Positions 14,045 through 21,291 of a stretch of 21,300 nucleotides of DNA are shown here, piece after piece. Position 1 is the first letter of the stretch. Every line of letters begins with the position of its first letter. Where the stretch lies: assembly GCA_002422345.1 (NCBI GenBank), contig DIUL01000115.1:1-21300 (forward strand), given 5' to 3'. A model generated the notes under the pieces. That model saw nothing but the letters and a program-made list of their open reading frames with translations. It did not search any database and was not told where the DNA came from. Source of the stretch: Acetobacteraceae bacterium UBA6159 (GTDB lineage: Bacteria > Pseudomonadota > Alphaproteobacteria > Acetobacterales > Acetobacteraceae). The position numbers were made by a program, and so were the translations under genes.

Positions 14045-15887
14045 ACCACCGCCGCCACCCCAGCACCGCCGGCTCGCCAGGCCGAAAACCCCCGAAGCCA
14101 CCCGACCCGAACGCCAGTTCGTCGGCATCCCGGTCTCGGCCGGCGTCGCCATCGGCCCCGTCTTCGGCGCCAGTGAGCCCGAACCGGTGATCGCCCGCCA
14201 CAAGATCCAGGCCTCCGACATCGCGGCCGAAGGCGCCCGCCTGGAAGCGGCCGTCGCCCAGTCCCGAAAGCAACTGACGAAGCTGCGTGGCCGGTTGACC
14301 ATCCTGCCGGAAGACAGCCAGACCGAGATCGCGCCCCTCATCGACGCCTATAGCCGCATGCTGGGGTCATCCCGCCTGATGCGCGGCGTGCGGCGCCGAA
14401 TCGAAGACACGCTGCTGTCGGCGGAAAGCGCCGTCATGGCCGAAGCCGACGCCATTGCCGATGCCATCATGGAACAGGCCACCTCCGACTCGTCGGCCGA
14501 GGACCTGGCCAGCCTGCGCCGGCGTGGTGACGAAGTGCGGGAGATCGCCCGCCGTCTGGTCCGCAACCTGACCCGTGCGCCGTTCCGCAGCTTCGCCGCC
14601 CTGCCCGACGGCGCCGTGCTGATCAGCGAGGAACTGCGCCCCGCCGATGCCGCCCTGCTGGACCCGTCACGGCTCGCTGGCGTCGCCACCGAGGAAGGCG
14701 GCGCGGATGGCCATACCGCCGTCATGCTGCGTGCCCTGGGGGTGCCCGCGGTGCTGGGCGTCACCGGCCTCGCCCATGCCATGCGGCCGGGTGACATGGC
14801 GGTCGTCGATGGCATCGCCGGGACCGTCATCCTCAATCCCTCCCCCGCCAGCCTGACCGCCGCCAGGCGTGCCGTCACCGCCTTTGCCCGCGAACGCCAG
14901 CGCTATGCCCGCCTGCGCCGCCTGCCGGCCGAGACCCAGGACAATGAACCGGTCGAGCTTCAGGCCAACCTGGAACTGCCCGTCGAGCTGCCGCTGATCG
15001 TCCAGTCCGGCGCGGTCGGGATCGGCCTGCTGCGGACCGAGTTCCTGTTCATGAACCGGGAAACCCTGCCCGACGAGGACACGCAGACCGAAACCTATCG
15101 CGCGATCGTGGAAGCCATGCACGGCGACCCGGTCACCATCCGCGTGCTGGACTGGGGCGGCGAAAAGGAGATCGAGGCCCTGTCCAACGCCGGCTATGTC
15201 CCCGACATCGCCGATGTGAACCCGGCTTTGGGCATTCGCGGCATCCGCCTGCTGCTGCGCCAGCCCGACCTGCTGGAAACCCAGTTCGCCGCCATCCTGC
15301 GCGCCGGTGCCGCGGGGCCGGTGCGCGTCCTGCTGCCGATGGTGACCAATGTCTCGGAGGTCCGCGCCGCGCGGGAGATCTATGACCGCGTCCTCCGCCG
15401 CCTGCGCCGGCGCGGCGAACGGATGCCAGAGAAGCCGCCGCCGCTGGGCATCATGATCGAAACCCCGGGCGCGGCGCTGGCGGCCGACGCCCTGGCGCTG
15501 GAAGCAGATTTCTTTGCCATCGGCACCAACGACCTGACGTCCTACACCCTGGCGGTCGACCGCGCGGACGCCGACGTGGCATCACTGTACGATCCGATCC
15601 ACCCGGCCGTCCTGCGCCTGGTGCAGTTCGCGACCGAGGCCGCCTTGCGCATCCGGATGCCCGTGTCGGTCTGTGGGGAAATGGCGTCGAACCCGATGCT
15701 GACGCCCCTGCTGCTGGGGATCGGGCTGCGCTCCTTCAGCATGAGCGCCTCGGCCGTGCCGCGCGTGAAGCAGGCGGTGCGCGGCGTGGAAATCGATGCC
15801 TGCGTGCGGCTGGCCCGCCGCGTCATGGAACAGTCGGACGCAGACCGCATCCGGGAAATCGTCGCGGGCTTCGGCAAGGAAGGCTGA
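14031..15887 (+). CDS. ptsI: Phosphoenolpyruvate-protein phosphotransferase (PTS Enzyme I)
   Basis: 618 residues from ATG 14031, supported by GGAGG at 14017-14021 nine bases upstream inside ptsH. After a ~25-residue Pro/Arg-rich extension come the Enzyme I domains: VGIPVSAGVAIGPV, the HPr-binding helical part, the phosphohistidine region EEGGADGHTAVMLRALGVPA (His228), the TIM barrel with GIGLLRTEFLFMNR, IGTNDLTSYTLAVDRADADV, and the PEP-site Cys548 in PVSVCGEMAS. There is no GAF domain, so this is PtsI-type rather than the PtsP (EI-Ntr) type. It autophosphorylates from PEP and passes phosphate to HPr. Odd point: the phosphohistidine is preceded by A-D-G where the commonest motif has x-T-S. 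It is the last gene of the operon and converges on dnaN with 34 bases between stops. Confidence 0.93.
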   Translation: MNATRPPPPPQHRRLARPKTPEATRPERQFVGIPVSAGVAIGPVFGASEPEPVIARHKIQASDIAAEGARLEAAVAQSRKQLTKLRGRLTILPEDSQTEIAPLIDAYSRMLGSSRLMRGVRRRIEDTLLSAESAVMAEADAIADAIMEQATSDSSAEDLASLRRRGDEVREIARRLVRNLTRAPFRSFAALPDGAVLISEELRPADAALLDPSRLAGVATEEGGADGHTAVMLRALGVPAVLGVTGLAHAMRPGDMAVVDGIAGTVILNPSPASLTAARRAVTAFARERQRYARLRRLPAETQDNEPVELQANLELPVELPLIVQSGAVGIGLLRTEFLFMNRETLPDEDTQTETYRAIVEAMHGDPVTIRVLDWGGEKEIEALSNAGYVPDIADVNPALGIRGIRLLLRQPDLLETQFAAILRAGAAGPVRVLLPMVTNVSEVRAAREIYDRVLRRLRRRGERMPEKPPPLGIMIETPGAALAADALALEADFFAIGTNDLTSYTLAVDRADADVASLYDPIHPAVLRLVQFATEAALRIRMPVSVCGEMASNPMLTPLLLGIGLRSFSMSASAVPRVKQAVRGVEIDACVRLARRVMEQSDADRIREIVAGFGKEG

Positions 15888-15921
15888 GAGACCCTTCCCT
15901 GCCCAGGCCCGATCGGAGTGG

Positions 15922-17046
15922 CTACACCCGCATCGGCATCAGCACATACAGCGCGCTCGGGTCCGCGGCGTCCTGCACGACCGTGGGCGCGGAGCCGTCG
16001 GCGAAGCGGAATTCGACCTGATCGGCGATCTGGTCTGTGATGTCGTTCAGGTACCGGGCCTGGAAGCCGATCTCCAGCGGGCCGGCATCGAACTTCACAT
16101 GCTCCCCATCCAGTTCCTCGCTCGCGGTGCCCTGCTCGGGGCTGGCCGCGGACAGGACCAGAAGGTCGCGCGCCAAGGACAGCTTCACGGGACGGGAGCG
16201 TTCGGAGGAGATCGCGGCGACACGTCCGACCGCATCGGCGAAATCCTTCTTGCCGACGCGCAGGATCTTGTCGTTGCCACGCGGGATCACGCGTTCGTAT
16301 TCCGGGAAGGTCCCGTCGATCAGCTTGCTCGTCAGCAGCACCTGGTCCGCATGGAACTGGATGCGCGTATCGGACAGCGCGACCTCCACGTTGCCGGTCA
16401 CCTCATCGACCAGCTTGCGGAGTTCGTTGACCGTCTTGCGCGGGATGATCACGCCGGGCATCGATCCGGCGCCCTCGGGCAGCGGTTCCTCGACCCGGGC
16501 GAGGCGATGCCCGTCGGTCGCCACCGCGCGCAGCACCTTCACGCCGTCATTCTCGGTCGCGTGCAGATAGATGCCGTTGAGGTAGTAGCGGGTTTCTTCC
16601 GTGCTGATCGCGAACCGCGTGCGGTCGATCAGGCCGCGCAGGGTCTGCGCCGAGAGGCTGAACCGGTGCGGCAGCGTGCCGGCGGTCATCGAGGGGAAGT
16701 CTTCCACCGGCAGCACCACGAGGCTGGTGGCATACCGCCCGGCCCGCAGCGCGAGTTGCGCGTCCCCGCCCGGATGATCGAGTTCCACCTCGGCCCCGTC
16801 CGGCAGTTTGCGGACGATTTCATACAAGGTCGCGGCCGGTGCCGTGCAGGCACCGTTCCGGCTCGTGCTGGCGGGCACGTCCTCGACGATCGCGATTTCC
16901 ATATCGGTCGCGGTCAGGGTCAGCTTGCCGTCCCGAACCGCGATCATGATGTTCGCGAGGATGGGGATGGTGTTGCGACGCTCTACCACGCTCTGACCAT
17001 GGGCCAGCGCCTTCAGCAATGTGGCGCGATCGGCCTTCAGCTTCAT
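15922..17046 (-). CDS. dnaN: DNA polymerase III beta subunit (sliding clamp)
   Basis: 374 residues, the usual alphaproteobacterial length. It begins MKLKADRATLLKALAHGQSV and has the three clamp repeats, including VVERRNTIPILANIMIAV, AVATDGHRLARVEEPLPEG and the C-terminal YVLMPMRV, part of the hydrophobic pocket that holds client proteins. It encircles DNA and tethers polymerase III. The start ATG 17046 is preceded by GAGGGATCTGAG. Neighbours are ptsI (convergent) and nupC (divergent); dnaA and recF, often adjacent in other bacteria, are not, though separation is common in alphaproteobacteria. The likely -10 is TATAAC read on the minus strand at 17118-17113. Confidence 0.97.
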   Translation of the reverse strand: MKLKADRATLLKALAHGQSVVERRNTIPILANIMIAVRDGKLTLTATDMEIAIVEDVPASTSRNGACTAPAATLYEIVRKLPDGAEVELDHPGGDAQLALRAGRYATSLVVLPVEDFPSMTAGTLPHRFSLSAQTLRGLIDRTRFAISTEETRYYLNGIYLHATENDGVKVLRAVATDGHRLARVEEPLPEGAGSMPGVIIPRKTVNELRKLVDEVTGNVEVALSDTRIQFHADQVLLTSKLIDGTFPEYERVIPRGNDKILRVGKKDFADAVGRVAAISSERSRPVKLSLARDLLVLSAASPEQGTASEELDGEHVKFDAGPLEIGFQARYLNDITDQIADQVEFRFADGSAPTVVQDAADPSALYVLMPMRV

Positions 17047-17270
17047 CGTCTCAGATCCCTCAGGGTTCGGCAGGCGAGAACGGACGCCCCGCGACCAGCA
17101 TGCCGGACGCCCGTTATAAGCAGACTTGGGGCCGCATGGTAGCAACCCGGCCGGAAACCCGCCAGATGGGGCAATGATGCTGATAACCATCAGCGCGCGT
17201 GGCCCGACCGGGCCTTGCCTAATCGTTCCAACGCCGGAAAATGCCCCTCCCCCCACCCCGAGGACCCCCC
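17047..17270. promoter_or_regulatory. Divergent dnaN / nupC promoter region with two short inverted repeats
   Basis: The gap holds a good minus-strand -10 for dnaN (TATAAC at 17118-17113) without an equally clear -35. Nearer nupC are two perfect small inverted repeats: GCTGAT-AACC-ATCAGC at 17179-17194 and GGCCCG-AC-CGGGCC at 17201-17214. They could be regulator sites or hairpins in the nupC leader; nothing identifies a specific regulator. Confidence 0.35.
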
Positions 17271-18515
17271 ATGATCCACGCGGCGCTCGGCATCGCCTCG
17301 CTTCTCCTGCTGGCCTGGCTGCTCAGTGAGAACCGGCGCGCCATCGCCTGGCGGACGGTCGCGGTGGGGATCGCCCTGCAGGTCGGCCTGGCCCTGGTGC
17401 TGATCGGCATTCCGGCGGCCAACAAGGTCCTTTACCTGCTGAACGCGGCGGCCGAGGCGCTGCATCACGCCACCACCGTCGGCACGACCTTCGTCTTCGG
17501 CTACCTCGCCGGCCCGCCCTTGCCCTTCACCGAAAGCCGCCCGGGCGCGAGCTTCATCCTCGCGTTCCAGGCCCTGCCGATGGTGCTGACGATCAGCGCC
17601 CTCGCCGCGCTGCTGTTCCATTGGGGCGTCCTGCAACGGGTCGTCTCCGGCTTCGCCTGGGTGCTGCGTCGGCTGATGGGCGTGTCCGGTCCGCTCGCCC
17701 TGGGCGCCGCGTCCCATGTCTTCGTCGGGATGATCGAGTCGCCCCTGCTGATCCGCCCCTACCTGGCCCGCATGTCGCGGGGGGAGTTGTTCGCGCTGAT
17801 GGCCTGCGGGCTGGCCGGAGTCGCCGGGACGGTGATGGTGATCTACGCCTCCTTCCTCAATCCGATCGTGCCGAACGCGCTGGGCAATATCCTGATCGCC
17901 TCGGTCATCAGCACGCCCGCGGCAATCGCGGTGGCGGCGATCCTGGTGCCCTTCGGCGTGACCGAGGAAACGGACAGCCATTTGATCATCCACGACCCGC
18001 CGGCGAGCGCCATGGACGCCCTGGTGAAGGGCACGATGGACGGCATCCCGATCCTGGCGGCGATCCTGGCCACGCTGCTGGTGACGGTCGCGATGGTGAC
18101 GCTGGTCAACATGGGGCTGGGGCAACTGCCGGACTGGGACGGCGCGCCGGTGACGCTGCAACGGATCTTCGCGCTGCCGTTCCGCCCGGTGATGTTCCTG
18201 ATCGGCGTGCCCTGGGCCGAGACCGCCGCCGCCGCAAACCTGATGGCCACCAAGACCGTGCTGAACGAATTCGTGGCCTACCTGAATTTCTCCCAGGCCG
18301 GACCCGAGGCCTATTCGGTGAAGACCCGGATGATCATGACCTATGCGCTGTGCGGCTTCGCCAATTTCGGCAGCCTGGGCATCCTGATCGGCGGCCTGGG
18401 CATGATGATCCCGGAACGCCGGCGAGAGGTCGTGGGCCTGGGCATGCGCGCCATCCTGGCCGGCACGATGGCCACGTGCATGAGCGGGGCGGTCGCGGGG
18501 GCCATCGCGGGTTAG
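17271..18515 (+). CDS. nupC: Concentrative nucleoside transporter, NupC/CNT family
   Basis: 414 residues, mostly hydrophobic with about ten membrane spans. Family motifs are present: VGTTFVFGYLAGPPLPF, FVGMIESPLLIRPYLARMSR (the ESPL-type nucleoside-binding segment), GVPWAETAAAANLMATKTVL followed by NEFVAYL, and ALCGFANFGSLGILIGGLG. These match the two substrate-binding hairpin/helix pairs of CNT proteins. It imports nucleosides by proton or sodium symport across the inner membrane; the coupling ion and base preference cannot be read here. The start is ATG 17271 with GAGGA ending 6 bases upstream (17260-17264); longer in-frame sequence from 17241 is Pro-rich and unsupported. Divergent from dnaN and apparently monocistronic. 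Confidence 0.92.
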   Translation: MIHAALGIASLLLLAWLLSENRRAIAWRTVAVGIALQVGLALVLIGIPAANKVLYLLNAAAEALHHATTVGTTFVFGYLAGPPLPFTESRPGASFILAFQALPMVLTISALAALLFHWGVLQRVVSGFAWVLRRLMGVSGPLALGAASHVFVGMIESPLLIRPYLARMSRGELFALMACGLAGVAGTVMVIYASFLNPIVPNALGNILIASVISTPAAIAVAAILVPFGVTEETDSHLIIHDPPASAMDALVKGTMDGIPILAAILATLLVTVAMVTLVNMGLGQLPDWDGAPVTLQRIFALPFRPVMFLIGVPWAETAAAANLMATKTVLNEFVAYLNFSQAGPEAYSVKTRMIMTYALCGFANFGSLGILIGGLGMMIPERRREVVGLGMRAILAGTMATCMSGAVAGAIAG

Positions 18516-18637
18516 CCGCGTGGGCGCCATCGCGCGGTTGATTGGCCATCCGAAACCGTGCCGTAACGATCCCTCCCTATTCTGGCACCCGCGCGCGTCA
18601 TCCGGCGCGCCCGTCCCGACAGGAGTGGACAGATCCC

Positions 18638-18958
18638 ATGAAAGCCATCCTTCTGCCGGTGCTCGCCGGCATCGCGATCTTTTTCGGCATCCCGATGCTG
18701 AACGAAAATTCGATCAACCCCTGCGGCGCCTATAACGAGATGGCGGTCCGCACCGGCGCCCCCACCCTGGGGGGCCAGACACCAGCGCCGGACCCGTTCG
18801 GGGGCAAGGGCATCGCCGGCATGCTGCAAGGGGCGGCCAAGGGCCAGGTCCCGCAGATCAAGCCCGCCGCCCAGACGGCTCCAGCCGACCCGATGATCGG
18901 CCTCACCTGCACCACCCGCTACTGGCAAGCCATGACCGGCCTCGGCAAGCTCGGCTGA
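18638..18958 (+). CDS. Small exported or membrane-anchored protein of unknown function, two cysteines
   Basis: 106 residues. Residues 3-21 (AILLPVLAGIAIFFGIPML) are a hydrophobic stretch after a single Lys, fitting a signal peptide or signal anchor. The rest is a Pro/Ala/Gly-rich linker between two conserved-looking end pieces, NPCGAYNEMAVRTG (Cys29) and MIGLTCTTRYWQAMTG (Cys91); the two cysteines could form a disulfide in the periplasm. AGGAG at 18621-18625 is 12 bases before the ATG, a little long. I do not recognise the family. Its codon use matches the neighbours, so it is likely a real gene. It is 122 bases after nupC and 68 bases before the decarboxylase gene, all on the same strand, so it could be in either unit or alone. 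Confidence 0.75.
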   Translation: MKAILLPVLAGIAIFFGIPMLNENSINPCGAYNEMAVRTGAPTLGGQTPAPDPFGGKGIAGMLQGAAKGQVPQIKPAAQTAPADPMIGLTCTTRYWQAMTGLGKLG

Positions 18959-19026
18959 TCCGGGTTTGCGGGCAGGCGTGATCGCCCATAAGGTTCTGCC
19001 TCGATACGAATGGGAGGGGGAACGAC

Positions 19027-19878
19027 ATGCACTGGACCGATCGCCGGGAGGCCTACCGCGCCGTCATCGGCGGAACCGAATGCATCCATCCAGGATCGGT
19101 GTTCGACGCCATGTCGGCCCGCATCGCCGAGGACCTGGGCTTTGAGGTCGGCATGTTCGCCGGATCGACCGCGTCCCTGACCGTCCTGGGCGCACCGGAC
19201 CTGATCGTGCTGACCCTGTCTGAGTTCGCGGCCCAGGCCTACCGCATCAACCGCGCCGGCAACCTGCCGTTGATGGTCGATGCCGATCACGGCTACGGCA
19301 ACGCGCTGAACGTGATGCGGACCGTGCAGGAGCTGGAAACCGCCGGCGTCGCCGGGATGATGGTGGAAGACACCATCCTGCCCCGCACCTTCGGTGAGAA
19401 GAAACCCGGCCTGATCGCGATCGAGGAAGGCATCGGCAAGATGCGCGCCGCCCTGCGCGCGCGGGAGGACAAGTCGATGGTCATCATCGGCCGCACCTCC
19501 GCCGCCGCGCTGACCAGCCCCGAGGACGCCCTGGCCCGCGCCAAGGCCTACCAGGCGGTGGGCGTCGACGCGATGTTCTTCGCCGGCGGGGTGACGCCCG
19601 CCTTCCTCGACGCCGCGCACGCCGAACTGCGGATCCCCATCATGCTGGGCGGCGGCGGCATGCCGGATCGGGCGACCCTGGCCAGCAAGGGCGTGCGTAT
19701 CGCGTTGCAGGGCCACCAGCCGATCATGGCCGCCGTACAGGCCGTCCACGACACGCTGAAGGCCCTGCGCGACGGGACCAAGCCGTCCGACCTGAAGGGC
19801 GTCGCCTCGGCCGAGACCATGGCGCGGGTCACGCGGGAAGGCGACTACAAGGCCTGGACAGACGAATTCCTGAACTGA
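19027..19878 (+). CDS. Oxaloacetate decarboxylase-type member of the isocitrate lyase/PEP mutase superfamily
   Basis: 283 residues forming a TIM barrel: HPGSVFDAMSARIAEDLGFE, MFAGSTAS, MVDADHGYGNALNVMRTVQE (metal-binding D-x-D), VEDTILPRTFG, IGRTSA and MFFAGGVTP. The DADHGYGN variant, with His in place of the usual Thr, and lack of the KKCGH catalytic loop of isocitrate lyases match the PA4872-type oxaloacetate decarboxylases, which form pyruvate and CO2 using Mg2+. Function by motif; the substrate is not proven. GGGAGGGGG at 19012-19020 lies 6 bases before ATG 19027. A GC-rich hairpin (19915-19940) follows the stop and may end the transcript. Confidence 0.85.
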   Translation: MHWTDRREAYRAVIGGTECIHPGSVFDAMSARIAEDLGFEVGMFAGSTASLTVLGAPDLIVLTLSEFAAQAYRINRAGNLPLMVDADHGYGNALNVMRTVQELETAGVAGMMVEDTILPRTFGEKKPGLIAIEEGIGKMRAALRAREDKSMVIIGRTSAAALTSPEDALARAKAYQAVGVDAMFFAGGVTPAFLDAAHAELRIPIMLGGGGMPDRATLASKGVRIALQGHQPIMAAVQAVHDTLKALRDGTKPSDLKGVASAETMARVTREGDYKAWTDEFLN

Positions 19879-19914
19879 ACACAGTAACGACTGAGGTAGA
19901 ACACCACCGGGGGA

Positions 19915-19940
19915 GGGCCGGCCCGCAAGCGGACCGGCCC
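19915..19940. terminator. GC-rich hairpin between the decarboxylase gene and the 26-codon ORF
   Basis: GGGCCGG-C-CCG-CAAG-CGG-A-CCGGCCC: seven plus three base pairs with one C-A mismatch and a four-base loop. It starts 36 bases after the decarboxylase stop and, on the other strand, 6 bases after the stop of the small minus-strand ORF, so it could serve convergent transcripts. No T-run follows on either strand, so intrinsic termination would be weak. Confidence 0.5.
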
Positions 19941-19946
19941 GTTCCC

Positions 19947-20027
19947 CTACCGCAGTTCGATGGTGATCTTGACCTTTCGGTGCAAGATCACCAAGATCAG
20001 CAGCAGGACGAGGAGATGGCTCAACAT
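19947..20027 (-). CDS. Candidate 26-residue hydrophobic membrane peptide
   Basis: ATG 20027 opens 26 codons ending TAG at 19949-19947. The peptide starts MLSHLLVLLLILVIL and ends HRKVKITIELR: one short membrane-spanning stretch of Leu/Ile/Val followed by a positively charged tail. GGGAGGT at 20039-20033 lies exactly 5 bases before the ATG, as good an SD as any in the window. The ORF sits alone in a 370-base gap and is bracketed by hairpins at 20047-20072 and 19915-19940. This shape (tiny, all-hydrophobic plus basic end, strong SD in a structured RNA) is shared by type I toxins and by small regulatory membrane proteins, but I recognise no family and no antitoxin is shown. The tail codons form one arm system of a 33-base hairpin. 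Confidence 0.5.
   Translation of the reverse strand: MLSHLLVLLLILVILHRKVKITIELR
19961..19993. repeat. Near-perfect inverted repeat inside the small ORF
   Basis: TGGTGATCTTG-ACC-TTTC-GGT-G-CAAGATCACCA: an 11-bp outer stem, a one-base bulge (G20 of the right arm, position 19982) and a 3-bp inner stem around a TTTC loop. It lies within codons of the 26-residue ORF (VILHRKVKIT). A repeat of this quality in coding sequence suggests selection on RNA structure or a protein-binding site. Confidence 0.6.
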
Positions 20028-20050
20028 CTCTGACCTCCCAGTGTTGAGCC
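20013..20050. promoter_or_regulatory. RNA switch-like structures around the small ORF start
   Basis: Three pairings compete here. GGCTCAACA (20018-20026) pairs perfectly with TGTTGAGCC (20042-20050); on the minus strand this puts the SD in the loop and most of the start codon in the stem. GAGATG (20013-20018) pairs with CATCTC (20025-20030), burying the start codon. The first also shares AGCC (20047-20050) with the 20047-20072 hairpin, so the two cannot both form. Inference: translation of the small ORF, or read-through on the plus strand, may be controlled by structure. Confidence 0.4.
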
Positions 20051-20072
20051 GGCGGGGGTATTCCCGCCGGCT
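20047..20072 (+). terminator. Strong hairpin, probable terminator on the plus strand
   Basis: AGCCGGCGGG-GGTATT-CCCGCCGGCT, a perfect 10-bp stem with a six-base loop, followed by TCTCCATTTTC at 20073-20083. It is the best intrinsic-terminator-like element in the window for plus-strand RNA. On the minus strand it would instead be a hairpin in the leader of the 26-residue ORF. Confidence 0.6.
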
Positions 20073-20154
20073 TCTCCATTTTCAGGCCCAAAGATGAACA
20101 AAAGGTTGATGCGCTCGGCGTTTTTTCGCGCGCTGCCGCTGACCTGGCCTTGAT

Positions 20155-20172
20155 TGCATACACACGCATGTA
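20155..20172 (+). promoter_or_regulatory. Operator-like imperfect palindrome upstream of the aminotransferase
   Basis: TGCATAC-ACAC-GCATGTA: two 7-base half-sites matching at 5 of 7 positions in inverted orientation. It lies about 80 bases before ATG 20251, in the AT-richer part of the gap, the place for a regulator. GntR-type regulators often bind sites of this TGCAT look, but no regulator gene is near and the assignment is weak. Confidence 0.3.
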
Positions 20173-20250
20173 ACGAACAGCGCCTGACACCCCCCTCGCG
20201 CCCCGATGGCCTCTCCCGTTATCCTGGCGCAGAGCAACCCGGGGACACCC

Positions 20251-21291
20251 ATGAACGACCTTTCCTCGTTGACCGACACGCTGGCCGAGGCCGACCGTCG
20301 GCATCTCATCCATCCGCTGCACCACCCGAAGGACCACCTCGGCGCCCGTATCTTCACCGAGGGCAAGGGCGCGATGCTCCACACCACGGAAGGGCGCGAA
20401 TACATCGACGGCCTGTCCTGCCTGTGGAACGTCAATATCGGCCACGGGCGCCAGGAACTGGCGGCCGCCGCGGCGGAACAGATGGGCAAGCTGGCCTATG
20501 CGTCGGCCTATGCCGGCTATTCCAACGAACCGGCGATCCGGCTGGCTGAACGCATCGTCGGCCTCGCCTATGACAACATGGCCGCCGCCTATTTCACCAC
20601 CGGCGGTGCCGAGTCGAACGAGAGCGCCTTCAAGTTCGCCCGCTACTACTGGAAGCGGATGGGCAAGCCCGACAAGGTCAAGATCCTCTCCCGCAGCTAC
20701 GGCTATCACGGCGTCACCATGGCCGCCATGAGCGCGACCCGCCTCGCCGGCTACCAGAAGATGTTCGGCCCGATGGTACCCGAATTCCTCCAGGTCGCCC
20801 CGCCCTACCCCTATCGCTGGCCCGGCAACGGCGATGCCGGCATCGGCGCGGCGGAAGCCGTGGAACAGGCGATCCTCGAGAACGGGGCTGACACCATTGC
20901 GGCCATCATCTGTGAGCCCGTGATGGGTGCCGGCGGCGTCATCGTCCCACCCCCCACCTACTTCCCGGCCCTGCGCGAAATCTGCAACCGCCACGACGTC
21001 CTGCTGATCGCCGATGAGGTCATCACCGGCTTCGGCCGCACCGGACGCTGGTTCGCCCTCGGCCATTGGGGGATCGAGCCCGACCTGATGTCCTTCGCCA
21101 AGGGCGTGACCAGCGGCTATCTGCCATTGGGCGGCGTCATGGTCTCCAAGCGCATCCACCAGGCGATCGAGGATGCGCCGCCGGACGAGAAGTTCATGCA
21201 CGCCGCGACCTACTCGGGCCACCCGGTCTGCTGCGCCGTCGCGCTCGCCAACATCGACATCATCGACAAGGAAGGCTTAGCCCACATTTAA
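20251..21291 (+). pseudogene. Class III aminotransferase (omega-amino acid:pyruvate type), 3'-truncated
   Basis: 346 residues before a TAA at 21289-21291. Conserved blocks are present: GLSCLWNVNIGHGRQEL, FTTGGAESNESAFKFAR (phosphate binding), SRSYGYHGVTMAAMSAT, ICEPVMGAGGVIVPPPTY, LIADEVITGFGRTGRW (PLP-pyridine Asp) and FAKGVTSGYLPLGG with Schiff-base Lys284. Full-length relatives have about 450-460 residues; here the frame ends in GLAHI right after NIDIIDKE, where the family continues into its C-terminal small domain, so ~115 residues are missing. The break falls at about 21275-21280, where sequence turns AT-rich. Intact enzymes move amino groups from omega-amino acids, taurine or polyamines to pyruvate; this fragment is unlikely to fold. 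Start ATG 20251 follows a weak GGGGA; ATG 20206 is an alternative. Confidence 0.8.

Noticed and set aside
12018..14341. Long minus-strand frames opposite rapZ, EIIA, ptsH and ptsI
   Set aside because: No recognisable motifs and no SD; the plus-strand genes are certain.
19960..20097. 45-codon plus-strand frame overlapping the small minus-strand ORF
   Set aside because: No SD, no sensible composition, and it reads through the 20047-20072 hairpin; the minus-strand ORF has far better signals.
18919..21222. 767-codon open frame opposite the decarboxylase and aminotransferase genes
   Set aside because: A composition shadow: no motifs, and it crosses the terminator hairpins and the gap at 19879-20250.
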